Assembly (NCBI GenBank): GCA_003132105.1
Contig: PKWS01000017.1
Coordinates: forward strand, 1-20,889
From: Desulfosporosinus sp.
GTDB lineage: Bacteria > Bacillota > Desulfitobacteriia > Desulfitobacteriales > Desulfitobacteriaceae
Direction of reading: 5' to 3'
Length of the DNA: 20,889 nt
In this document: piece after piece, positions 7,178 to 13,172 of the stretch
Layout of the letters: the number at the start of each line of letters is the position of its first letter
Numbering within the stretch: the first letter of the stretch is position 1
The notes under the pieces: model-generated
The model's input: only the letters and a program-made list of their open reading frames with translations
Database searches by the model: none
What the model was told of the DNA's origin: nothing
Translations under genes and position numbers: made by a program

Positions 7178-7396
7178 TTACTTCTCACCATCCTTGTTAT
7201 CTTTCTTGTAGGCAAGAAAAGAATTTACAATAAAAAAGATGCCGAACAAAGTAAAAGCACAGCCTGAAATATACTTTGAACTAGAAAAATTCAAATTTAT
7301 GCCCCTAAAATAATAACTGCCACTTTCCAAAATTTGGATGCCAATGAATACTAAACCTAAACCTGCACCTAGGTATCCATAAAAATTAGCCTTCAT
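7178..7396 (-). CDS. Small two-segment membrane protein
   Basis: This 72-aa protein has two hydrophobic segments (about residues 5-25 and 42-63), joined by a Ser/Asn-rich loop, and a charged C-terminal tail (YKKDNKDGEK). It is predicted to sit in the inner membrane. It starts 13 nt after the stop of the Rhs-tip-like frame at 7410, on the same strand. That spacing suits a toxin/immunity pair, although no activity can be read from the sequence. The ribosome binding site is weak. The ISL3 element begins about 45 bp downstream. Confidence 0.6.
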   Translation of the reverse strand: MKANFYGYLGAGLGLVFIGIQILESGSYYFRGINLNFSSSKYISGCAFTLFGIFFIVNSFLAYKKDNKDGEK

Positions 7397-7409
7397 TCAA
7401 TAGCCCCCA

Positions 7410-7784
7410 TCATTCGTTACCAGGAATGAAGCTTCCAACAATGCTGCCAAATAACCCCCATCCGCTAACAGATGGGGGAGTAGCGGCAGGCATAGAACCT
7501 ATGAAGTCATAAACAGCGCCAGGGTTAGTAAGAGCATATGGAAACGCCTGCATTCCAGCGGCAACTGTTAAAGGAGCGGCAAAAGTAGTGGCAGCAAACC
7601 CCAATGTCCATTGAACCGCAGGAGGGCCATTAATTGCCATACCATAGACTGCACCGCCACCTTGTCGCAACGCGCTGAATCCTGCCATACTCCCTTTAAT
7701 GACTGCGCTTTGTATAGCATTAGACAAGCCAGGTGCATTCCCAGCCCACGAATTCTGCGGAAGAGCCGTTAAAACTTGGCTCAA
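7410..7784 (-). CDS. Fragment resembling the C-terminal tip of an Rhs/polymorphic-toxin protein
   Basis: The frame is open from 7898 to 7410 without an ATG. The best annotated start is a TTG at 7784, and no ribosome binding site is convincing. Upstream codons in the same frame read F-A-D-D-L-G-L-A-A-D-P-F-T-E-Y-Q-L-L-P, then P-P-Q-N-S-W-A-G-N, which repeats 21 codons later. The rest is Ala/Gly/Pro-rich with hydrophobic stretches (AVQWTLGFAATTFAAPLTVAAG) and ends in SIVGSFIPGNE. Such low-complexity Ala/Gly regions are frequent in toxin tips of Rhs or wall-associated proteins. It is therefore probably a displaced tip or a 5'-truncated gene, followed by a possible immunity gene at 7178-7396. Confidence in the family is low. 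Confidence 0.45.
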   Translation of the reverse strand: MSQVLTALPQNSWAGNAPGLSNAIQSAVIKGSMAGFSALRQGGGAVYGMAINGPPAVQWTLGFAATTFAAPLTVAAGMQAFPYALTNPGAVYDFIGSMPAATPPSVSGWGLFGSIVGSFIPGNE

Positions 7785-7830
7785 CAGGGAATTTTGTCCG
7801 TTCCCTGCCCACGAATTCTGCGGAGGAGCC
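7744..7830 (-). repeat. In-frame 24-bp direct repeat in the tip-like gene
   Basis: GCCCACGAATTCTGCGGA followed by RGAGCC occurs at 7744-7767 and 7807-7830, with 23 of 24 bases identical. The 63-bp spacing equals 21 codons, so the frame is preserved and PPQNSWAGN/LPQNSWAGN is encoded twice. This indicates a recent tandem duplication within the gene. Confidence 0.75.
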
Positions 7831-7923
7831 CTATTTGGTAATAGTTGATATTCGGTAAACGGGTCCGCCGCTAAGCCGAGATCGTCAGCAAACCGGCTTC
7901 AGTGGCTGGTTCGGGCTCAGATA

Positions 7924-8277
7924 CTATTTCATGCTATTAAGCATCTTGACGTCCTCACCGAAAAGAATATTTGTTAAAAACCACTCTGTTTTGGGTTTAT
8001 AGAAATAGAACTCCCAAAAAATTGGAATAAACTCTGACTTTAGAGCATAAACCAATCTCACAATAGATTCTCCGAACTCTTCCTCCACAATTAATTCTAC
8101 ACCAAAGATATTACCATACATAGGTAGACCACCTAATGTTTGTTGCTTTAATACATCAACCGCTTGTGGCTTATTAATTGGTATCATAGATCCGATTAAC
8201 AATTGGTCATAAGCTTCAGATATTTTGCCAGACAGTACCATCTTAAAGAATGATTCAACAGATTTCTTGGGTTCCAT
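7924..8277 (-). CDS. Small soluble hypothetical protein
   Basis: This 117-aa protein has no signal or membrane segment. The N-terminus (P-K-K-S-V-E-S-F-F-K-M-V-L-S-G-K-I-S-E-A-Y-D-Q-L) followed by alternating strands with E-F-I-P-I-F-W-E-F-Y-F-Y-K-P resembles the NTF2/SnoaL-like cone fold of small orphan proteins. That is an inference from pattern only. The start is well supported: AAAGGAG lies 7 nt before the ATG at 8277. It is low in GC, like the genes at 7178 and 5271, and lies upstream of the tip-like fragment on the same strand. Confidence 0.7.
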   Translation of the reverse strand: MEPKKSVESFFKMVLSGKISEAYDQLLIGSMIPINKPQAVDVLKQQTLGGLPMYGNIFGVELIVEEEFGESIVRLVYALKSEFIPIFWEFYFYKPKTEWFLTNILFGEDVKMLNSMK

Positions 8278-8448
8278 TAATTTGCTCCTTTATTGATTAA
8301 CCGAACTTGATTTTATTCAACAGCCGTTTTTGCTCCCGTATCTAGGGGGATATGCAGGCAACTACATATCCTAAATTCGGGCATTTTGGGCCTCAATGTA
8401 TAGTCCCCTCAATACCACATTAAACGTCGGCCTACAAAGGCCATTTTG

Positions 8449-8480
8449 AATATCAACTTTATTCTATTTCTTTAGATTCG
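8449..8480 (-). repeat. Dispersed palindromic repeat, copy 5
   Basis: Read on the minus strand this gives CGAATCTAAAG, a 12-nt loop AAATAGAATAAA and GTTGATATT. It shares its arms with copies 3 and 4 and its loop exactly with copy 1. The surrounding stretch 8278-8630 has no convincing gene. It also holds the small palindrome GGCCTACAAAGGCC near 8430. Confidence 0.65.
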
Positions 8481-8630
8481 AGGTAAGTCACCACCGGGTC
8501 GGTTTGATCTTGCCATAGCTAGGGTCACCCGCGAAGATCCATGCCCCCACAGAGTGGACCAAAGCGCTCCACTCGGCCCCCACCCTGGATAGGTTCTTCT
8601 CACTTCACAGAGCGGCCTTACGACCTTTCC

Positions 8631-8924
8631 CTAACCGAGCAGCGACAGCTGAGCCCCCTGGCCCGGGCTCTCGGCTATCCGGTAACTGCGCCCGGCCCTG
8701 CGCGAGGTCTTCGAGCGGTAGATCCCCTCGTACTTCTTCTCCGCCAGCTCCAGCGAATCCCGGTACCAGGACTCGGCGAGCTTTCCCCGGCCGGCCGGGC
8801 CGGATTCCTTGGTGATGACGTAGCCATTGCCGTCCCCCAACTCGCAGAGGCTCAAATGGTACTGAGCCCTGCGTGCCGAGTCCGCCACCAGGTCCACTTC
8901 CTTGATGATTCGTTTCACTTGCAT
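8631..8924 (-). CDS. WGR-domain-like small protein
   Basis: This 97-aa protein is cytoplasmic. Residues of about 20-85 match the style of the WGR domain: Y-H-L-S-L, then D-G-N-G-Y-V-I-T-K-E-S-G, a Gly-rich turn, and a helix ending K-K-Y-E-G-I-Y-R-S-K-T. WGR domains are named for W-G-R, and here the corresponding segment reads E-S-G-P-A-G, so the assignment is tentative. GGGAGGG lies 8-9 nt upstream of the ATG at 8924. GC is high. The last 20 residues are not family-like, so the C-terminus may be altered. A 7-bp dyad lies upstream at 8976-8995. Confidence 0.6.
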   Translation of the reverse strand: MQVKRIIKEVDLVADSARRAQYHLSLCELGDGNGYVITKESGPAGRGKLAESWYRDSLELAEKKYEGIYRSKTSRRAGRSYRIAESPGQGAQLSLLG

Positions 8925-8975
8925 CGAAACAGCCCTCCCGTAGCGATAACTACGCTCTGTCCGCGTTTCTGGTCT

Positions 8976-8995
8976 CGAGTGAGAAATTTCACTCG
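8976..8995. promoter_or_regulatory. CGAGTGA-TCACTCG dyad upstream of the WGR-like gene
   Basis: Perfect 7-bp arms CGAGTGA (8976-8982) and TCACTCG (8989-8995) lie around a 6-nt AT-rich centre, about 50-70 bp upstream of the start at 8924. It could be an operator or a hairpin. A run of nine or so C residues follows at about 9002. Confidence 0.4.
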
Positions 8996-9150
8996 GCTTT
9001 ACCCCCCCCCTGATTAAAATTCCCGACAGGGCTTTCCGGCAGCCTCAAAGGGTTTCCGTGCGCGAGCAGCAGGGTGTGGGGAGGTCAGGATGCCTAATGA
9101 AATGCCAAAGGTCTAAATCTGACGCGGGCTTAGGGGCGAGCATGGGGCTA

Positions 9151-9175
9151 GAGGGGGGGCTCGTCCCTCCCCCTC
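9151..9175. terminator. GC-rich hairpin after the 9222 gene
   Basis: GAGGGGG (9151-9157) pairs with CCCCCTC (9169-9175). It lies about 45 bp beyond the stop of the minus-strand gene at 9222, where a terminator is expected, but it has no U-tract. The rest of 9018-9221 shows no gene. Confidence 0.4.
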
Positions 9176-9221
9176 ATCACGTAGACGTTGATCAGGCCTC
9201 CTAGAGCGGGGCCGGTTCAGG

Positions 9222-9581
9222 TTAAAGTACTGCTACCCCGCAAGCTGCGGTTGTCGCGGCATTAAGAACCCCTTTTACAGCGTTGTTTACCGCATCGATA
9301 ATGATCTGCGCTGAGAGAAGTGCCAACTCCGATGAAGCCAGGATCAGCGACTGGATTCGGTCGAGTTGTGTGCCAATATCGTCCTTGGCCTGGTCAGCTC
9401 CGATATTGCCGGCCACAACATCCTGGCCGATAACCGAGATTTCTTCGGCGATTGCATTGAGATTCGGCGTAACGAGGTTTTCAAAATCGGCTTTAAGCGC
9501 AGTCCCCTGCCCACGTGCGGCACTGGCGCCCGCAGAGAGGCCATTTGTTACTGCAGTCTTAAGCTCGTCCAAAAGTGCCAT
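9222..9581 (-). CDS. Helical hypothetical protein
   Basis: This 119-aa protein is Ala-rich and predicted to be almost wholly alpha-helical, with a heptad-like N-terminal part (MALLDELKTAVTNGLSAG) and a hydrophobic C-terminal helix (LALLSAQIIIDAVNNAVKGVL). No signal peptide is visible. The composition recalls phasin-like or other surface-binding helical proteins, but no family is recognised. GGAGGT is placed 5 nt before the ATG at 9581. It lies 29 bp downstream of the lipoprotein gene on the same strand, so the two probably form an operon. Confidence 0.72.
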   Translation of the reverse strand: MALLDELKTAVTNGLSAGASAARGQGTALKADFENLVTPNLNAIAEEISVIGQDVVAGNIGADQAKDDIGTQLDRIQSLILASSELALLSAQIIIDAVNNAVKGVLNAATTAACGVAVL

Positions 9582-9610
9582 ACGTAACCTCCGTGTGCTT
9601 CGGTTATGAT

Positions 9611-10345
9611 CTATCTCGTGACGTTTGCCGCGTTCTTACGGTTTTCAATGTAAACTATGGATTGCAAGGTGGTTAAGAGAGAGGAAACAGCCCGACCGTG
9701 TTGTGCTCCGGCGGAGGTAGGAGGCAGCGATGGGTTGGCCCTGAATTCTGAGCCGCATGACTTTATTAGCTTTTCCTGAGTAGTGGTGTCTGGTGCGGCA
9801 GTCGGATCTGCAGCGATCCCTCTATTCTGCTGCAAGTTCGCAAAGAAAGCGTCTTGGATCCAGGTCACTTTGCAGTACTTGAGCACCTTTTCGATGTCGT
9901 TGATACCCGTACTCAATTCCGCAACCAAGGCGGCCTCACACCCCGGAACCGCGGGAGATTTGGTCCTGTCGTTAGTCGCCTGCTGGAAAGAAGCAGAAAT
10001 TTCTGGGGGGAGGTGATTTTCTATCTCCTGCGAGACCTGTTTTACCGCCTCGCCGCAATTTGACAACCCTGAAGTATTGCTGACCGCTAAGGTCAGCATT
10101 GCCTCAGCCTCGCCATGCCATTTGCTGATAGTGGCGGATACATCCGGATGGCGAGGATCATCTGAGATTGTGCCGACGCCGTTTCGCATGTTTAGATCCC
10201 AGGCAGCTACTTCGGCCTGCATCGCTGATGCCTTCTGAAGTAACTCAGCGTTATAGGGAGCGACGAGTTTGGTCGCGCACCCCGTCAAGGTGAGGTACGC
10301 AAGCATAAAAGCGGTAAAAATTCCAATCCGTACTGACAGACGCAT
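9611..10345 (-). CDS. Lipoprotein of unknown function
   Basis: This 244-aa predicted lipoprotein has signal MRLSVRIGIFTAFMLAYLTLTGC with lipobox L-T-G-C, cysteine at residue 23. The mature part is mostly helical and has four further cysteines (in S-N-C-G-E-A, P-G-C-E-A, K-Y-C-K and K-S-C-G-S), spaced so that periplasmic disulfides are possible. No domain is recognised. The start at 10345 has AAGGAGG upstream. It is the first gene of a probable two-gene unit with 9222-9581. The helical partner has no signal peptide, so a direct partnership is only suggested by adjacency. Confidence 0.78.
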   Translation of the reverse strand: MRLSVRIGIFTAFMLAYLTLTGCATKLVAPYNAELLQKASAMQAEVAAWDLNMRNGVGTISDDPRHPDVSATISKWHGEAEAMLTLAVSNTSGLSNCGEAVKQVSQEIENHLPPEISASFQQATNDRTKSPAVPGCEAALVAELSTGINDIEKVLKYCKVTWIQDAFFANLQQNRGIAADPTAAPDTTTQEKLIKSCGSEFRANPSLPPTSAGAQHGRAVSSLLTTLQSIVYIENRKNAANVTR

Positions 10346-10412
10346 CTATGATCCTCCTTACCTATTGAACGAACAAGCTCCTCGATGTTGCCCCGGATTT
10401 ACAGACACGTCT

Positions 10413-10589
10413 TTAATCTTCCTTCGTCTCCTTCGTCACGCCCTTGAAAGGCTCTCCGTTCTGCTTCACATCCATAAAACGGCCAGTTTCGCTGTCACGC
10501 TTAATCCACTGGTCCGTCTTGGGGTTGTGCACCTGGGTGCGGTCACATACCGCCCCCCGCCTGAAATCTTCTCCTGTGTTTTTTGCCAT
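10413..10589 (-). CDS. Small conserved hypothetical protein
   Basis: This 58-aa hydrophilic, Lys/Asp-rich protein reads M-A-K-N-T-G-E-D-F-R-R-G-A-V-x-D-R-T-Q-V, then N-P-K-T-D-Q-W-I-K-R-D, then T-G-R-F-M-D-V-K, and ends G-E-P-F-K-G-V. Proteins with this G-F-R-x-G-A-V-x-D-R-x-Q-x-x-N-P-K-T pattern are widespread small proteins of unknown function, to my recollection. The ATG at 10589 is chosen because AAGGAGG lies 9 nt upstream; a TTG three codons earlier would overlap that site. It is separate from the lipoprotein pair downstream by 67 bp. Confidence 0.72.
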   Translation of the reverse strand: MAKNTGEDFRRGAVCDRTQVHNPKTDQWIKRDSETGRFMDVKQNGEPFKGVTKETKED

Positions 10590-10758
10590 TTTTATCAACC
10601 TCCTTGTCCCTTTCAGAAAATATGTCGTATTGCACCTTGGTTATTGATTTTCGCCCGGTCACCCTCCTGGCCACAGTTTCAGCGACCAGTGGACAACTTT
10701 TCCTAATCTTGCGGCATACACTACATAATCAATTTGATGATGTCAAGGAGTTTTTTGT

Positions 10759-10830
10759 ATGGCTTTACAGGATGCAAAAAAACCAGTACACTGGCCTTCA
10801 CTGTCAGCAAGGGCCGGGGGGGGGACATAG
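10759..10830 (+). CDS. Possible 23-codon leader ORF or broken small gene upstream of the WYL regulator
   Basis: An ATG at 10759 follows AAGGAG at 10745-10750 with 8-nt spacing, a strong ribosome binding site. The frame encodes M-A-L-Q-D-A-K-K-P-V-H-W-P-S and stops at TAG 10828-10830, just after a run of nine G. The same frame is then open to TGA 11020-11022 and reads protein-like (I-K-D-E-F-G-L-T-R-L), overlapping the start of the WYL gene. It is either a leader peptide or a small gene broken by a stop or homopolymer slippage. The evidence is limited to the ribosome binding site and frame. Confidence 0.3.
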   Translation: MALQDAKKPVHWPSLSARAGGGT

Positions 10831-10957
10831 AGACTGCTTCACCTCCAATTTTCCGTTCGGGCAAAGCGGCACCGAGTTATCAGAATCATCAAAGACGAAT
10901 TTGGCCTCACCAGACTGACGCCCACTAAAATTGCATTAGGCAACCGGAGAGGACAAA

Positions 10958-11842
10958 ATGTTTACACCTTCACAGTTGTTAGGATTGAGCCAAGCACAGC
11001 AAGTACGTTTGTCGCATATTGACTTTCGAGTTAATTACTTAGGGAGTGTAGGTAGATTGGATCTGATAAAGCGGTTCGGCATCAAAGAAGCTGCAGCTAC
11101 AAGAGATTTAACTGAATATAAGAATCTTGCCCCCCAAAATTTAACTTTCGATGGTCAGTCTAAAAAATATGTCCGAGCAGATACCTTTGAATCATTATTT
11201 AACTTCTCCTCCAGCCAAGTACTCACGGCCTTATCACAAGGCCTTGGTGAGGACTTCATAGGAAATCATAAGCCATATCTATATTGTGAGACACCAGCAC
11301 AGCTTAATAGTCCATCCCTTGCAGTACTAAGTGTGCTATCTCGCGCTATTTACCAGAAGATGGTTGTTGAAATAGGTTATAGATCCCTTACAAGTGGCAC
11401 AACCTCACGAGATATAATTCCGTTTGCACTCGCAGATAATGGGCTGAGATGGCATGTTAGGGCATTTGATCGCAGGAGAGCTAGGTTCTCCGATTTCGTT
11501 GTGACACGTATATCAGATCCAGTAATAACGCAAAGCGAAGTACTGGAGCATGAGACTCGTGATCAAGACATACAATGGAACAGAATTGTAGAATTGGAAA
11601 TAGTGCCTCATCCCAAGATCGAGTATTCAGAAACGATAGAGTACGATTATGGAATGATTGACGGCGTTTTAAAAGTTAATGTAAGGGCTGCTCTTGCTGG
11701 ATACGTTCTTAGAAAATGGAATGTTGATTGTTCCACGAATCACACTTTGGAAGGAGACGAGGTACACCTATGGCTCCGCAATTCACCAGCGCTCTATGGT
11801 GTACAGAACATTTTACTAGCTCCCGGGTACGAACACCCATAG
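10958..11842 (+). CDS. WYL-domain transcriptional regulator (BrxR/CapW-like)
   Basis: This 294-aa protein is a predicted DNA-binding repressor. Residues of about 14-75 form a winged helix-turn-helix (R-L-D-L-I-K-R-F-G-I-K-E-A-A-A-T-R-D-L). Residues of about 135-190 form the WYL domain: V-V-E-I-G-Y-R-S-L-T-S-G, then the R-W-H-V-R-A-F-D-R-R motif in place of W-Y-L, then F-V-V-T-R-I. Residues 208-290 are the C-terminal extension. Size and architecture match BrxR and CapW, regulators that sit next to BREX, CBASS and other anti-phage systems. GGAGAGG precedes the ATG at the right distance. The gene is convergent to the Argonaute operon, 136 bp from its end, so regulation of that operon is plausible but not shown. 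The operator is unknown. Confidence 0.85.
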   Translation: MFTPSQLLGLSQAQQVRLSHIDFRVNYLGSVGRLDLIKRFGIKEAAATRDLTEYKNLAPQNLTFDGQSKKYVRADTFESLFNFSSSQVLTALSQGLGEDFIGNHKPYLYCETPAQLNSPSLAVLSVLSRAIYQKMVVEIGYRSLTSGTTSRDIIPFALADNGLRWHVRAFDRRRARFSDFVVTRISDPVITQSEVLEHETRDQDIQWNRIVELEIVPHPKIEYSETIEYDYGMIDGVLKVNVRAALAGYVLRKWNVDCSTNHTLEGDEVHLWLRNSPALYGVQNILLAPGYEHP

Positions 11843-11897
11843 GCAAACATTACTGATTTCGTATCTCCCCCTGGCGCGGAGACGACTATGAGACTAA

Positions 11898-11942
11898 GTG
11901 TCCTTGTCAAACAGTTTCACAAGTCATGACACTGAAGGACAC
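11898..11942. terminator. Hairpin between the convergent WYL and effector genes
   Basis: GTGTCCTT (11898-11905) pairs with AAGGACAC (11935-11942), with an inner GTCA/TGAC pair. It lies between two converging stop codons, where a shared terminator is expected. It lacks a strong U-tract, so its activity is uncertain. Confidence 0.45.
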
Positions 11943-11978
11943 AGAAGTTTCCCAGCCCATCCCCGTCGGTGTTTCACA

Positions 11979-13172
11979 TCACTGAAGAGGACGCAAAATT
12001 ACTCCTTTACCGAGGTTTTCTAAATTGTCATTAGGGCCTGCTTCGAACTCGAGTACGAAACAAAGTCTCTGTCCTTTAGCTTGTTCCGGAACAATGGCAC
12101 GAAATCTTCTACCATCACGTTGTACAGGGACCACTGTAAACGGCCGCGGTCCATTGAGAGCGGCTTGCGTAAAGGCAAAGGCGTTTTTTATTGATTTATC
12201 AGGATGCGAGGCCTCAACAACAAATGGCGGCGTCGAGGAGCCAAATGGCTCACTCTCAACAGCAATTACTAAACTCCGTTTTCCGTCTTGCTGCTGCGGG
12301 AGCGCCTGTGCAAGCAATAGAGCTTCTGGAGGCATATTTTTGCCGGCATCATGAATCCCTGCTATGGGAATAGTCGCCGGACGATTTCGACTCTCGCTGG
12401 TTTTTTGATACTGGTCAAAAAGACCCTTTCCGAACCCAAAAAACACAGGAATTACCACAATGAGGACACCACCAATAGTCAAAAGCATACGCCCGGATAA
12501 CGTCGTAAGGACTCGGCACCATTGACGGAGGGATAAGTTTTTACAGTGGGCTTCCAAACCTTCAATCACTTGAGTTACTGTCTCAGTTTCAAGAGGTTCG
12601 CGAATGGTTAGGATGAGATCGTGAGCGGTAATGGTCAACAGGTGTAAAAAAGGAGACATTTGATATGTCAAATCTGGTGCGGAAAGAGCCTTAAGTGCCC
12701 GTATGGCCTCTGAAGGGCCAAGGTGCAATTTCCCAGTGAGGTGTAAAAAAGGGATTTTCAGAAAGCAATATTCGCCGTCAATGCCAAACTCTTGTCGCTC
12801 TAAAGCTGAAAATACCTCATTTATCTTCTGAGGCATCGGGTTTGGGTTCTGTCTTCTCACGTCAATCACCCGAGCGAGAAAATCAAGTGGGCGCCCAAAC
12901 AGTTGGTGTCCTATTAGAAGAAGGAATATCAAATAATCATCATGGCACCAATCACTCTCGTTAGATATTTTCCTTTTTCCTATTCTTTCAGCAACCTCTT
13001 TGAAATGTACATGATCAGTTGCTGATATTGCTTTTAGCAACTCATCATGGACCCCGCCTCCGCAGGTCTCGTTTTTTAGGTTTTCTCCCAAAAGAAAATG
13101 TTGAAACTGCTTTAACTGTGGATTGAATTGCGCTAAAGCAGCAAGGGATTGTCTCTCGTCTAAAGAAACCAT
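11979..13172 (-). CDS. Argonaute-associated single-pass membrane protein (putative effector)
   Basis: This 397-aa protein has a soluble, largely helical N-terminal region (1-222), one strong transmembrane segment at about 224-247 (LSGRMLLTIGGVLIVVIPVFFGFG), and a C-terminal region of 150 residues. The C-terminal part is rich in strands and ends in F-V-L-E-F-E-A-G-P-N-D-N-L-E-N-L-G-K-G-V. No nuclease, Sir2 or TIR motif is visible. Its ATG lies inside the last codons of the Argonaute gene (13-nt overlap) with only a weak AGGCGG before it, so translation is probably coupled. Long-B Argonautes are known to be encoded with toxic partners, one class being membrane proteins. By position this protein would be the membrane-acting effector of an abortive-infection system; that role is inferred from context. 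Confidence 0.75.
   Translation of the reverse strand: MVSLDERQSLAALAQFNPQLKQFQHFLLGENLKNETCGGGVHDELLKAISATDHVHFKEVAERIGKRKISNESDWCHDDYLIFLLLIGHQLFGRPLDFLARVIDVRRQNPNPMPQKINEVFSALERQEFGIDGEYCFLKIPFLHLTGKLHLGPSEAIRALKALSAPDLTYQMSPFLHLLTITAHDLILTIREPLETETVTQVIEGLEAHCKNLSLRQWCRVLTTLSGRMLLTIGGVLIVVIPVFFGFGKGLFDQYQKTSESRNRPATIPIAGIHDAGKNMPPEALLLAQALPQQQDGKRSLVIAVESEPFGSSTPPFVVEASHPDKSIKNAFAFTQAALNGPRPFTVVPVQRDGRRFRAIVPEQAKGQRLCFVLEFEAGPNDNLENLGKGVILRPLQ

Noticed and set aside
14..8480. Integron attC sites as an explanation for the palindromes
   Set aside because: The arms lack the RYYYAAC/GTTRRRY core pattern, genes lie in mixed orientation, and no integrase is present.
8541..9017. Plus-strand 158-aa frame
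   Set aside because: It is antisense to the WGR-like gene, which has a good ribosome binding site and domain-like sequence; the plus frame is Pro/Leu/Arg-rich.
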